Below are positions 32,156-40,032 of a stretch of DNA of 64,000 nucleotides, in pieces. The stretch lies in assembly GCF_013359775.1 (NCBI RefSeq), contig NZ_JABMCI010000053.1:1-64000 (forward strand), in the 5' to 3' direction. Source of the DNA: Cellulomonas humilata (GTDB taxonomy: Bacteria > Actinomycetota > Actinomycetes > Actinomycetales > Cellulomonadaceae). Numbering within the stretch: the stretch's first letter is position 1; every line of letters begins with the position of its first letter. The translations under genes and the position numbers were made by a program. The notes beneath the pieces were generated by a model that worked only from the letters and a program-made list of their open reading frames with translations, was not told where the DNA came from and searched no databases.

Positions 32156-34735
32156 ATGCACACCCCTGTCCACTCCCGGGCCCGCGCCTGGGTCGCCGCG
32201 GTGCTCGCGGCCGGCGTCGTCGCCGTCGGAGCACTGACCGCGGCCACCGCCGCGAACGCCGCACCCGTCAACCTGTCGCAAGGCAAGACCGCCACGGCGT
32301 CCTCCACGGAGAACGCCGACTACACCCCCGCGCGCTATGCGGTCGACGGCAACGCCGGCACCCGGTGGGCCAGCCTCCCCGCCGACCCGCAGACCCTGTC
32401 CGTCGATCTCGGCCAGACCGCCACGCTCGACCACGTCACCCTCGTGTGGGAGGCCGCGTACGGCAAGGCGTTCACCGTCCAGACGTCCACCAACGGCACG
32501 GCCTGGACCACGGCCGCCACGGTCACCAACGGCACCGGCGGCACGCGGGACGTCGCCGTCGCCGGAACGGCCCGGTACGTGCGGCTCAACCTGACCGCCC
32601 GCGGCACCGGCTACGGCTACTCCCTGTGGGAGTTCCAGGTGTTCGGCACCGCCGGGACGGTCACGCCGCCCGCGTGCGGCACCGCCAACGTCGCGCAGGG
32701 CAAGACGGCCACCGCGTCGACCACCGAGAACGGCGGCACGCCTGCGAGCGCGGCGGTCGACGGCAACCTCGGGACCCGTTGGTCCAGCACGTTCGCGGAC
32801 GCGCAGTGGTGGCAGGTCGACCTCGGCTCGTCGCAGAGCGTCTGCAAGGTCACGCTGCGGTGGGAGGGCGCGTACGGCAAGGCGTTCGGCGTCCAGACGT
32901 CGACCAACGGCACCACCTGGACGACGGCGGCTACGGTCACCAACGGCACCGGCGGAGTCCAGACGCTCGACGTCGCCGCGACCGCGCGCTACGTCCGGCT
33001 CGACCTGACGGCCCGTGGCACCGGCTACGGCTACTCGCTCTGGGAGGTCCAGATCAGCACCGGCACGACCACCACCCCCACCGACCCGATCCCGGGCGGC
33101 GGCGACCTCGGCCCGAACGTCCACGTGTTCACGCCGACCACCGGGCAGGCCGCGATCCAGGCGAAGCTCGACGAGACGTTCACCGCGCAGGAGGAGGCAC
33201 AGTTCGGCACCCGCCGCGACCAGTTCCTCTTCGCCCCCGGCACCTACGACGTGCAGGCGCACATCGGGTTCAACACGTCCATCAACGGCCTCGGCCGCAA
33301 CCCCGACGACGTCAACATCACCGGCGGCGTGTGGGCCGACGCGCAGTGGTTCGACGGCAACGCGACGCAGAACTTCTGGCGCTCGATGGAGAACCTCAAG
33401 ATCACGCCGTTCACCGGGGAGAACCGCTGGGCGGTCTCGCAGGCGGCGCCCATGCGGCGCATCCACGTCGCGGGCGACCTCGCGGTGTTCCCGTCCTCGT
33501 ACGGCTGGGCGTCGGGCGGCTTCACGGCCGACTCCAAGGTCGACGGCGCGATGAAGTCGGCCTCGCAGCAGCAGTGGTACACCCGCGACTCGGCGCTGGG
33601 CCGCTGGGAGGGCTCGGTCTGGAACATGGTGTTCTCGGGCGTGACCGGGTCACCGGCGCCGAGCTTCCCGAACCCGTCGCACACCGTGCTCGACACGACG
33701 CCGATCAGCCGGGAGAAGCCGTACCTGTACCTCGACGGCTCCAGCTACGCGGTGTTCGTCCCGTCGGCCCGGACCAACGCCCGCGGCGTCTCGTGGCCGA
33801 ACACTCCGGGCCCGTCGATCCCGCTGAGCCAGTTCTACGTCGCCAAGCCCGGTGACAGCGCGGACCGCATCAACGCCGCGCTGGCGCAGGGCCTGCACCT
33901 GCTGCTCACCCCCGGGATCTACACGCTCGACAAGACGATCGACGTCAACCGAGCGGACACCGTGGTGCTCGGCCTCGGCTACGCGACGATCGTCCCGACG
34001 GCCGGCCAGACGGCCATGAAGGTCGGCGACGTCAACGGCGTCCGGATCGCCGGCGTCCTGTTCGACGCGGGCGTCACCAACTCCCCGGCGATGCTCGAGG
34101 TCGGGTCGGCCGGCAACCACACCGACCGCGCCGCCAACCCGGTCTCGCTGCACGACGTGTTCGTCCGCGTCGGCGGCCGGATCCCCGGCAAGGTGACGTC
34201 GGCCATCGTCGTCAACTCCGACGACACGCTCATCGACCACATCTGGTCCTGGCGGGGCGACCACGGGGCCGGGGTGGGCTGGAACGAGAACCCGTCCGCG
34301 TACGGCCTGGTGGTCAACGGCAACGACGTGCTCGGGCTGGGCCTGTTCGTGGAGCACTACCAGAAGGAGAACACCCTCTGGAACGGCGACCGCGGGCGGA
34401 CGATCTTCTACCAGAACGAGCTGCCGTACGACGTGCCCAACCAGGCGGCGTGGCAGAACGGCACCCGCCGCGGCTACGCGGGCTACCGCGTGGCCGACGC
34501 CGTGACCACCCACGAGCTGTGGGGCGGCGGCGTGTACAGCTTCTTCAACGTCGACCCCAGCATCGTCGTCGACAGCGGGTTCCAGGTGCCGGTCAAGCCG
34601 GGGGTGCGGTTCCACAACATCCTCACGGTGTCGCTCGGCGGCAACGGCGTGATCGCGCACGTCATCAACGACACCGGCGGCGTGGCGCAGGGCACGGCCA
34701 CCATCCCGGCGTACCTGGTCAGCTACGGCGGCTGA
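32156..34735 (+). CDS. secreted beta-helix (candidate glycosidase) with two F5/8 type C domains
   Basis: The 859-residue secreted protein has a signal peptide (1-35, ANAAP), discoidin/CBM32-like domains at about 36-165 and 175-300, and a C-terminal right-handed beta-helix domain (about 320-859). The helix domain resembles proteins often labelled adenylyl cyclase or coagulation factor 5/8-type in databases, and pectate-lyase-superfamily hydrolases such as GH55 or GH87 in overall style. A conserved-looking acidic cluster lies at residues 685-704 (NSDDTLIDHIWSWRGDHG), followed by GLFVEHYQKENTLWNGDRGR; these aspartates are candidate catalytic residues. No substrate can be assigned. GTGAGGA precedes the ATG. 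It is the third of the tandem discoidin-domain genes. Confidence 0.85.
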   Translation: MHTPVHSRARAWVAAVLAAGVVAVGALTAATAANAAPVNLSQGKTATASSTENADYTPARYAVDGNAGTRWASLPADPQTLSVDLGQTATLDHVTLVWEAAYGKAFTVQTSTNGTAWTTAATVTNGTGGTRDVAVAGTARYVRLNLTARGTGYGYSLWEFQVFGTAGTVTPPACGTANVAQGKTATASTTENGGTPASAAVDGNLGTRWSSTFADAQWWQVDLGSSQSVCKVTLRWEGAYGKAFGVQTSTNGTTWTTAATVTNGTGGVQTLDVAATARYVRLDLTARGTGYGYSLWEVQISTGTTTTPTDPIPGGGDLGPNVHVFTPTTGQAAIQAKLDETFTAQEEAQFGTRRDQFLFAPGTYDVQAHIGFNTSINGLGRNPDDVNITGGVWADAQWFDGNATQNFWRSMENLKITPFTGENRWAVSQAAPMRRIHVAGDLAVFPSSYGWASGGFTADSKVDGAMKSASQQQWYTRDSALGRWEGSVWNMVFSGVTGSPAPSFPNPSHTVLDTTPISREKPYLYLDGSSYAVFVPSARTNARGVSWPNTPGPSIPLSQFYVAKPGDSADRINAALAQGLHLLLTPGIYTLDKTIDVNRADTVVLGLGYATIVPTAGQTAMKVGDVNGVRIAGVLFDAGVTNSPAMLEVGSAGNHTDRAANPVSLHDVFVRVGGRIPGKVTSAIVVNSDDTLIDHIWSWRGDHGAGVGWNENPSAYGLVVNGNDVLGLGLFVEHYQKENTLWNGDRGRTIFYQNELPYDVPNQAAWQNGTRRGYAGYRVADAVTTHELWGGGVYSFFNVDPSIVVDSGFQVPVKPGVRFHNILTVSLGGNGVIAHVINDTGGVAQGTATIPAYLVSYGG

Positions 34736-34742
34736 CCCCGAG

Positions 34743-34783
34743 CGACGACGGCCCCGGCTCCCGACGAGCCGGGGCCGTCGTCG
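34743..34783 (+). terminator. strong hairpin terminator
   Basis: A perfect 18-base inverted repeat (CGACGACGGCCCCGGCTC and complement) with a 5-base loop, 7 bases after the stop at 34735. Confidence 0.85.
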
Positions 34784-34872
34784 TATCTCACCCCGCCCCG
34801 CGCGCTCCTTCGTGGCACCCTCGATCACACGGGGGTGCCGCTGGTCGGGTGCGGCTCACGGGGACGAGAGGG

Positions 34873-36087
34873 ATGTCGATGCCGGAGCAGGTCCTCCTCC
34901 GCGGGGCGGTCGCGTTCGACCCCGCCACCCACGGGTTCGCGTTCGCCAACGCCTTCGTCAACGAGGTGCTCACGCTGCCCAACGGCGCCAAGATCACCAC
35001 GGCCGGGCGGTGCGGCGGGATGGCCTACGCGTCGCTCGACTACTTCCTCGCCGGGCAGCCCGTACCGGCCTGGCGCGCCGACCTGTGGGCCCCCAGCCGA
35101 GTCCCGCCCGACGGGCACTGGCTCGCGCAGCTGTTCACCCAGCGCCTGCGGGACTCGTTCTTCACCGGGTCGGCCGCCAAGTTCGTCACCTGGTCCATGC
35201 ACTCCGACGACGAGACCTGGGTGTTCAAGGGCGTCACGCGCTGGACCAAGGAGGAGGAGCTCCCCCGGCTGATGCGGTCCATCGACGCCGGCCGGCCGGT
35301 CGTCCTCGGGCTCGTCGTCGCGCGCACCCTCGCCGCGATCGGGGAGAACCACCAGGTCATCGCGTACGGCTACGAGCAGGACCGCGCCTCGGGCCGGACC
35401 ACCCTCCAGGTCTACGACAACAACTCCGTGGGCAAGGTCGTCACGCTCACGTCCGACCGCGACCAGCCCGACTGGACCGCGTCCAACGGTCACACCTGGC
35501 GCGGGTTCTTCCTCCAGGACTACACGCCCCGGCGCCCCCGCGTCCTGACCAAGCGCCCACCCGGCGTCAAGGACCAGGTGTCCACCGGGGACACCGTCAA
35601 GCTCTCGCACGTGTGGACCGGTCTGACCCTGCACTCCCACGACCACCCGTACACCCATCGCGACACCGACGGCCTCCAGCAGGTCACGTGCTTCGGGGGG
35701 TCCGACGACAACGACCGGTGGCTGCTCGTCGGCACCGCGGGCACGCCCGCCGGCACCCCGCTGCGCGACGGGTCCGTGCTCCGGCTGAGGCACGTGTCGA
35801 CGGGCCGATGGCTCCGCAGCGCACGCGGCGTCCCGTCCCCGCTGACGCGCCAGCAGGAGGTCAGCGCCGTCGACACCGCCGACGCCTCCACCGACTGGCG
35901 CGTCGAGGTCATCGACGACCGGCCCTGGACCGCGGGCGCCCGCGTCCGCCTCGTGCACGTAGCCACCGGCGCCGCGCTGCACTCCCACCGCGCCTCGGAC
36001 CCCCGGCTGACCGCCGGCCAGCAGGAGGTCACCGGCTATCCGGAGCGCGACGTCAACGACTGGTGGACGGTCCTCGAGCTCAGCTGA
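34873..36087 (+). CDS. papain-like (C39-like) cysteine-protease-fold domain fused to a MIR domain
   Basis: The 404-residue protein has no signal peptide. The N-terminal domain (about 10-215) shows a papain-fold triad: Cys in TTAGRCGGMAYASLDYF near residue 41, His in GENHQVIAYGYE near 160 and Asp/Asn in VYDNNSVGK near 180. The C-terminal part (about 230-404) has three repeats of the MIR beta-trefoil type: VKLSHVWTGLTLHSHDHPY..QQVTCFGGSDDNDRW, RLRHVSTGRWLRS and RLVHVATGAALHSH..QQEVTGYPERDVNDWW. MIR domains are best known in eukaryotic O-mannosyltransferases and SDF2, so this pairing is unusual. ATG 34873 is used; ATG 34879 has a better-spaced GAGAGGG. Its stop overlaps the convergent PL1-CE8 stop by 8 bases. 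Confidence 0.8.
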   Translation: MSMPEQVLLRGAVAFDPATHGFAFANAFVNEVLTLPNGAKITTAGRCGGMAYASLDYFLAGQPVPAWRADLWAPSRVPPDGHWLAQLFTQRLRDSFFTGSAAKFVTWSMHSDDETWVFKGVTRWTKEEELPRLMRSIDAGRPVVLGLVVARTLAAIGENHQVIAYGYEQDRASGRTTLQVYDNNSVGKVVTLTSDRDQPDWTASNGHTWRGFFLQDYTPRRPRVLTKRPPGVKDQVSTGDTVKLSHVWTGLTLHSHDHPYTHRDTDGLQQVTCFGGSDDNDRWLLVGTAGTPAGTPLRDGSVLRLRHVSTGRWLRSARGVPSPLTRQQEVSAVDTADASTDWRVEVIDDRPWTAGARVRLVHVATGAALHSHRASDPRLTAGQQEVTGYPERDVNDWWTVLELS

Positions 36088-38419
36088 GGGGATTCCAGCC
36101 GTCCGTGCCCGCCAGGTACTTCTGCGGCGTGTAGCTCGGCGCCTGGGCGTCGCTGAGCTGCGGCCGGTTGGTGCCCGTCCCGGCGCCGGCCCCGGTGTTC
36201 TTGTACTCGGAGAACCGTGCGGCGCTCCACACGTTCGAGGACATGTTCGTCCACGGCTGCCCGGTGGCGATGGTGTTGCTCAGCGAGCTCTCGCGGTAGA
36301 GCACCTGCGCGGCGGCGCCCCAGGGACGACCCAGCTGCGTCGTGGCCGCCGTCCTGCCGGTGATCGTGCTCTTGTAGAAGAGGAACCCGTACGGCTTGGC
36401 GGGGTCCGTGCGGGCGGCCGTGATCGGTCCGCCCGTGGTGCGTCGCTGGTAGATCGAGGCTCGGTCGAACACGGCGGTCCCGCCGCCGAAGATGAAGTCG
36501 ACCGTGCCGTCCACGTAGCTGTCGACGACGTAGGCCCGTGCGGCGTCGTTCACCAGCAGCGTGTCCTGGTTGCCGGTGAACCGCACGTTGCGGAACACGA
36601 GCCGGTCGGCGTTCAGGTTGGCGGCGACCGCCTGGCTGCCCTCGCCGTAGTCGTTGGCGATCGTCAGGTTGGTGGCGACCAGGTCGGCGCCGTTGGCGAA
36701 GAAGGTCGCGCTCCCGGAGGTCCCGTACCCACCGGCGCTGCTGCGGTTGTTGACGAGCACGGTGTCCGCCGCCGACCCACCCAGCCCCTGGAGCGTGACG
36801 AACGGCTTGTTCGACGGGACCGTGACGATCTCGCGGTACGTCCCGGGCTTGATCGTGATGGTCCGCCGCGTGGTGTTGTTCGCGGGCACGGCGTCGATCG
36901 CCGCCTGGATGGTGCGGTACGTGCCGGTCCCGTCGGCTGCGACGACAGGGGTCGCGGCCGGCGGCGTCGATCCTCCGATGCTCGCCTGTGGTCCGGTCGC
37001 TGTCTTCAGCAGGGCCGGGAGCGCCGACGCCTGGTCGAGCGTGTACGAGTAGAAGCTCTTCGGGTCGAACGCGGAGCCGCGCGTGGTCTGACTGCCCGTG
37101 GAGCTCACCACGACGCTGCCGGACTGCTTCAGCTCCGCGGTGTCCTGGGGCGCGTACGGGTTCTTCACGTTGTCGAAGTAGCCGTTCTCCAGCACCATCT
37201 TCGTCGCGCCGCGGGAGAGGTTCCCGTACGAGGTGATGTTCTGCAGGTAGTTGTTGTACAGGTGCGCGTACGCCACGTTGTCGGTGCTCGGGTTGCGCTG
37301 GTTGGTGTCGTGGATCCAGTTGTGGTGGATGGTCATCCGGGCCGTGACGTTCTCCGTCCACCCGATCCCGAACGACTTGTTGCTGCCGCCCATCTCGTTC
37401 CAGGACACCGTGAGGTTGGTGGTGTCCTTGCGGCTGTCGATCAGGCCGTCGTTCATCCGCAGGATGCGGTTGTGGTCGATCCACACGTTCGACGCGGTGT
37501 CCATCTGGATGCCGTCGTAGTCGTAGACCTTGTCGTCGGGGTCGTCGTCGGCCATCTTCGTGTCGCGGATGGTCAGGTTCCGGATGATCACGTTGGTGGT
37601 GCCGGCGTTGAGGCGCAAGCCACCGTTGACGATCTGGCCGCTGGTGCCGACGCCCACGATCGTCTTGTCGGAGGCCACCGGGATCTCGTCGCCGTAGGGC
37701 GTCACGGTGATCGCCGCCGCCACCCGCACCACGTACTTGCCGCTCGCCGCGGCGTACTTGCGCAGGTCCGCGAGGGTCGTGACGGTCACGGTCGTGCCGC
37801 CGGTGCCGCCGGTCGTGCCCTGCGCGAAGCCGTCGGGGACGTCCGACCACGGACCGGTGGAGGTGCCCCCCGAGCTGGGCAGCGACCACTGCACCTTCGA
37901 CGCGTCGTCGCACGTGTCCTGCACGGCGGGTGCACCCGAGGCGGTGGACCCGCCCTCGACGGAGACGCAGAGCGCGCTGGCGAGCGAGGCGACCATCGCC
38001 TTGCCCGACCCGGCTGACGCCTTGGCGGTCCAGGTCTGGTTGGTCTGGTTGGCGCAGCCCCACTGCTGCAGCCGGGCGCCGGCAGTCGTCGAGGCACCGG
38101 GCACGTCGAGGCACCGCGCCGAGGCGACGTTGGCCAGCCGGAACCCGGCGCCCTGCGCGGTGACGGTCCACTGCTGGCGCGTCGCGCCCGTCACGCAGGT
38201 GGCGACCGTCAGCAGCGTGCCGTTGGTCGTCGACCCACCAGGCACCTCCAGGCACTTGCCCGACGCCCCGGAGCGCAGGACGTAGGTGCCGGCCTGGACG
38301 GTGACGGGATCGCCGGGCGCGGCGGTCGCGGGGCCAGCGGCGGCGACGCCGACCGAGAGCGCGAGGGCGACGGCGGCGACGAGTGAGGCCGCCCAGGTCA
38401 GGGTGCGGGGGGTGCGCAT
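36080..38419 (-). CDS. secreted CBM13 - pectate lyase (PL1) - pectin methylesterase (CE8)
   Basis: The 779-residue secreted enzyme de-esterifies and cleaves homogalacturonan. Modules: signal peptide 1-34; ricin-type CBM13 trefoil about 40-175 (LRSGASGKCLEVPGGST, QQWTV, QQWGCANQTNQTW); PL1 lyase about 185-475, with DYDGIQMDTASNVWIDHNRI (near 305-320), DGLIDSRKDTTNLTVSWNEM and the Arg-type NQRNP; CE8 esterase about 490-775, with GNQDTLL near 620, GTVDFIFGGG near 640 and LGRPWG near 695, which contain the expected Gln, two Asp and Arg/Trp catalytic residues. The ATG at 38419 begins a clear signal peptide. Two CG-centred LacI-type sites lie within 66 bases upstream. The fusion pairs esterase and lyase, since PL1 enzymes act best on de-esterified pectin. 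Confidence 0.95.
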   Translation of the reverse strand: MRTPRTLTWAASLVAAVALALSVGVAAAGPATAAPGDPVTVQAGTYVLRSGASGKCLEVPGGSTTNGTLLTVATCVTGATRQQWTVTAQGAGFRLANVASARCLDVPGASTTAGARLQQWGCANQTNQTWTAKASAGSGKAMVASLASALCVSVEGGSTASGAPAVQDTCDDASKVQWSLPSSGGTSTGPWSDVPDGFAQGTTGGTGGTTVTVTTLADLRKYAAASGKYVVRVAAAITVTPYGDEIPVASDKTIVGVGTSGQIVNGGLRLNAGTTNVIIRNLTIRDTKMADDDPDDKVYDYDGIQMDTASNVWIDHNRILRMNDGLIDSRKDTTNLTVSWNEMGGSNKSFGIGWTENVTARMTIHHNWIHDTNQRNPSTDNVAYAHLYNNYLQNITSYGNLSRGATKMVLENGYFDNVKNPYAPQDTAELKQSGSVVVSSTGSQTTRGSAFDPKSFYSYTLDQASALPALLKTATGPQASIGGSTPPAATPVVAADGTGTYRTIQAAIDAVPANNTTRRTITIKPGTYREIVTVPSNKPFVTLQGLGGSAADTVLVNNRSSAGGYGTSGSATFFANGADLVATNLTIANDYGEGSQAVAANLNADRLVFRNVRFTGNQDTLLVNDAARAYVVDSYVDGTVDFIFGGGTAVFDRASIYQRRTTGGPITAARTDPAKPYGFLFYKSTITGRTAATTQLGRPWGAAAQVLYRESSLSNTIATGQPWTNMSSNVWSAARFSEYKNTGAGAGTGTNRPQLSDAQAPSYTPQKYLAGTDGWNPLS

Positions 38420-38450
38420 GGGGACGGACGCTAGGACCGACAGCTGTCGG

Positions 38451-38464
38451 TTACAACGGTTCAG
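38451..38464. promoter_or_regulatory. LacI-type operator TTACAACGGTTCAG
   Basis: Partial match to TTGnAnCGnTnCAA, 32 bases upstream of the PL1-CE8 start. Its centre is 20 bases (two helical turns) from that of the next site. Confidence 0.35.
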
Positions 38465-38470
38465 AGCCAG

Positions 38471-38484
38471 GTGAAACGCTTCGA
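38471..38484. promoter_or_regulatory. LacI-type operator GTGAAACGCTTCGA
   Basis: A CG-centred imperfect palindrome (GAAACGCTTC core) 52 bases upstream of the PL1-CE8 start, next to the site at 38451-38464 and just before the end of the serine-hydrolase gene. Confidence 0.45.
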
Positions 38485-38487
38485 CGC

Positions 38488-39942
38488 TCAGCCGACCCAC
38501 ACGTCGTCGACCGCCTGCACGAAGGTGCCGACCAGGGGCGGGGCCGTCGTCGGACCGAAGGCCGCGTTCATCTGGCACCTCACCACCACGTCGTCGCCCG
38601 AGACGGTCATGGTCACGGTGGCCACGAACGGGGCCTCGACGAACCGCAGGGTCAGCACGTACGTGTCCACCGACGTCCACGTGCCGCTGACCAGCACGTC
38701 CTCCGGCTCACGTCGCCGCAGCGTGGTGCGGGTCAGCGCCGGCTGCGCGTGCCCGACCGTGACGATCACCGTGTCCTCGCCGTGGTCCACCGTGAGGCGG
38801 TCCTGCTCTCGGCCCACCTCGAGGACCGCGTTGCGGATCTGGAGCGGGTGCGGTTCGAACGTGATCGTCCGGCCGCTCAGCCGCGCGGCGGTCGGCGAGG
38901 TCGGAGCACCGGTGGGCGGGTCGAGGCGCAGGCTCCCGAGGCGGTCCGCCAGGAGCGCGCGCCCCTCGTCGTCCGCGGGCAGGGGTGCGTCCGACAGCCC
39001 CGGCAGCAGGTGCTCCCAGACCAGCTCGAGCTGGTGGTGCATGTCGGCGACGCCCGACGTGGTCACCACGACGACGTCCTGCTCGGGGAGCACCACGCAG
39101 AACTGCCCGAACGCGCCGTCCCCGCGGTAGCTGCCGTGGCGGCCGCGCCAGAACTGGTAGCCGTAGCCCTGCGTCCAGTCGGGGTCCGGTCCCCCGTCGT
39201 TGGGCACCTGGGCGTGCGTCGCCTCGGCGACCCAGTCCGCCGGCACCACCTGGCTCCCCTGCCAGACCCCGCCCTGGAGGTACACCTGGCCGAACACCGC
39301 GACGTCCTCCGTGGTCGCGGACAGGCCCGAGCCGCCGGTGTCGATCCCGTCCGGCGACTGCTGCCACGTCGCCCCCTCGATCCCCAGCGGCTCGAGCAGG
39401 CGCGGGCCGAGGTAGTCGAGCAGGCGCTGGCCGGTGAGCCTCTGCACGATGGCCGAGAGCATGAAGGTGGCCGCGGTGTTGTACGCGAAGAACGTGCCGG
39501 GCTCGTGCTCCACCGGCTGCGCCAGGAACGACGCCACCCAGTCGGCCGTCGGGAAGACCCGGTCGGTCGGGTCCTGCGCGTGCCCGGTCGTCATGGTCAG
39601 CAGGTGCCGGACCCGCATCCGCCGCAGGTTCGCGTCGGGCGTGGCCGGGGCCTGATCAGGGAAGTGGTCCAGCACCAGGTCGTCGACCGTCAGCAACCCG
39701 TCCGCCACGGCGAACCCCACCGCGGTCGACGTGACACTCTTGCTCAGCGAGTACAGCTCGTGCAGGCGGTCGGACGCGTACGGCGCCGCCCAGCCCTCCG
39801 CGACCACCGCGCCGTGGCGCAGCACCATGAGCGAGTGGAGCTCGGGCCACGCGACCAGCGCATCGACCAGCCGCGACAGCGCCCGCGGGTCGACCCCCTG
39901 CTCCTCGGGCGTGGATCGGGGCAGGCGTCGGCGTCCGGGCAT
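38488..39942 (-). CDS. serine hydrolase of the beta-lactamase/penicillin-binding-protein family (class C like)
   Basis: The 484-residue protein carries the SxxK motif in YSLSKSVTSTAVGFAVADGLL near residue 68 and the Tyr-x-Asn motif in FAYNTAATFMLSAIV near 153, with RHLLTMTTGH between. The C-terminal 130 residues form an extra beta-rich domain often seen in esterase-type members. No signal peptide is visible, so a cytoplasmic esterase or amidase is more likely than an antibiotic-inactivating enzyme. It lies 69 bases upstream of the PL1-CE8 gene on the same strand, but the operators in that gap argue for separate control of the latter. Confidence 0.85.
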   Translation of the reverse strand: MPGRRRLPRSTPEEQGVDPRALSRLVDALVAWPELHSLMVLRHGAVVAEGWAAPYASDRLHELYSLSKSVTSTAVGFAVADGLLTVDDLVLDHFPDQAPATPDANLRRMRVRHLLTMTTGHAQDPTDRVFPTADWVASFLAQPVEHEPGTFFAYNTAATFMLSAIVQRLTGQRLLDYLGPRLLEPLGIEGATWQQSPDGIDTGGSGLSATTEDVAVFGQVYLQGGVWQGSQVVPADWVAEATHAQVPNDGGPDPDWTQGYGYQFWRGRHGSYRGDGAFGQFCVVLPEQDVVVVTTSGVADMHHQLELVWEHLLPGLSDAPLPADDEGRALLADRLGSLRLDPPTGAPTSPTAARLSGRTITFEPHPLQIRNAVLEVGREQDRLTVDHGEDTVIVTVGHAQPALTRTTLRRREPEDVLVSGTWTSVDTYVLTLRFVEAPFVATVTMTVSGDDVVVRCQMNAAFGPTTAPPLVGTFVQAVDDVWVG

Positions 39943-39975
39943 GCCCCCACCCTGTCACCGCCTACCCACACGCGA

Positions 39976-40010
39976 CGAACGCCCCGGTCCGCGAGGGACC
40001 GGGGCGTTCG
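39976..40010 (-). terminator. strong hairpin terminator after clpC
   Basis: A perfect 15-base inverted repeat (CGAACGCCCCGGTCC and complement) with a 5-base loop, 23 bases downstream of the clpC stop. Confidence 0.85.
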
Positions 40011-40032
40011 CCGTGCGTGCGTGCGGTGCGGG

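Noticed and set aside
38488-39942. Antibiotic resistance beta-lactamase
   Set aside because: SxxK and YxN motifs are present but there is no signal peptide and the C-terminal extra domain is typical of esterase-like family members; resistance cannot be claimed.
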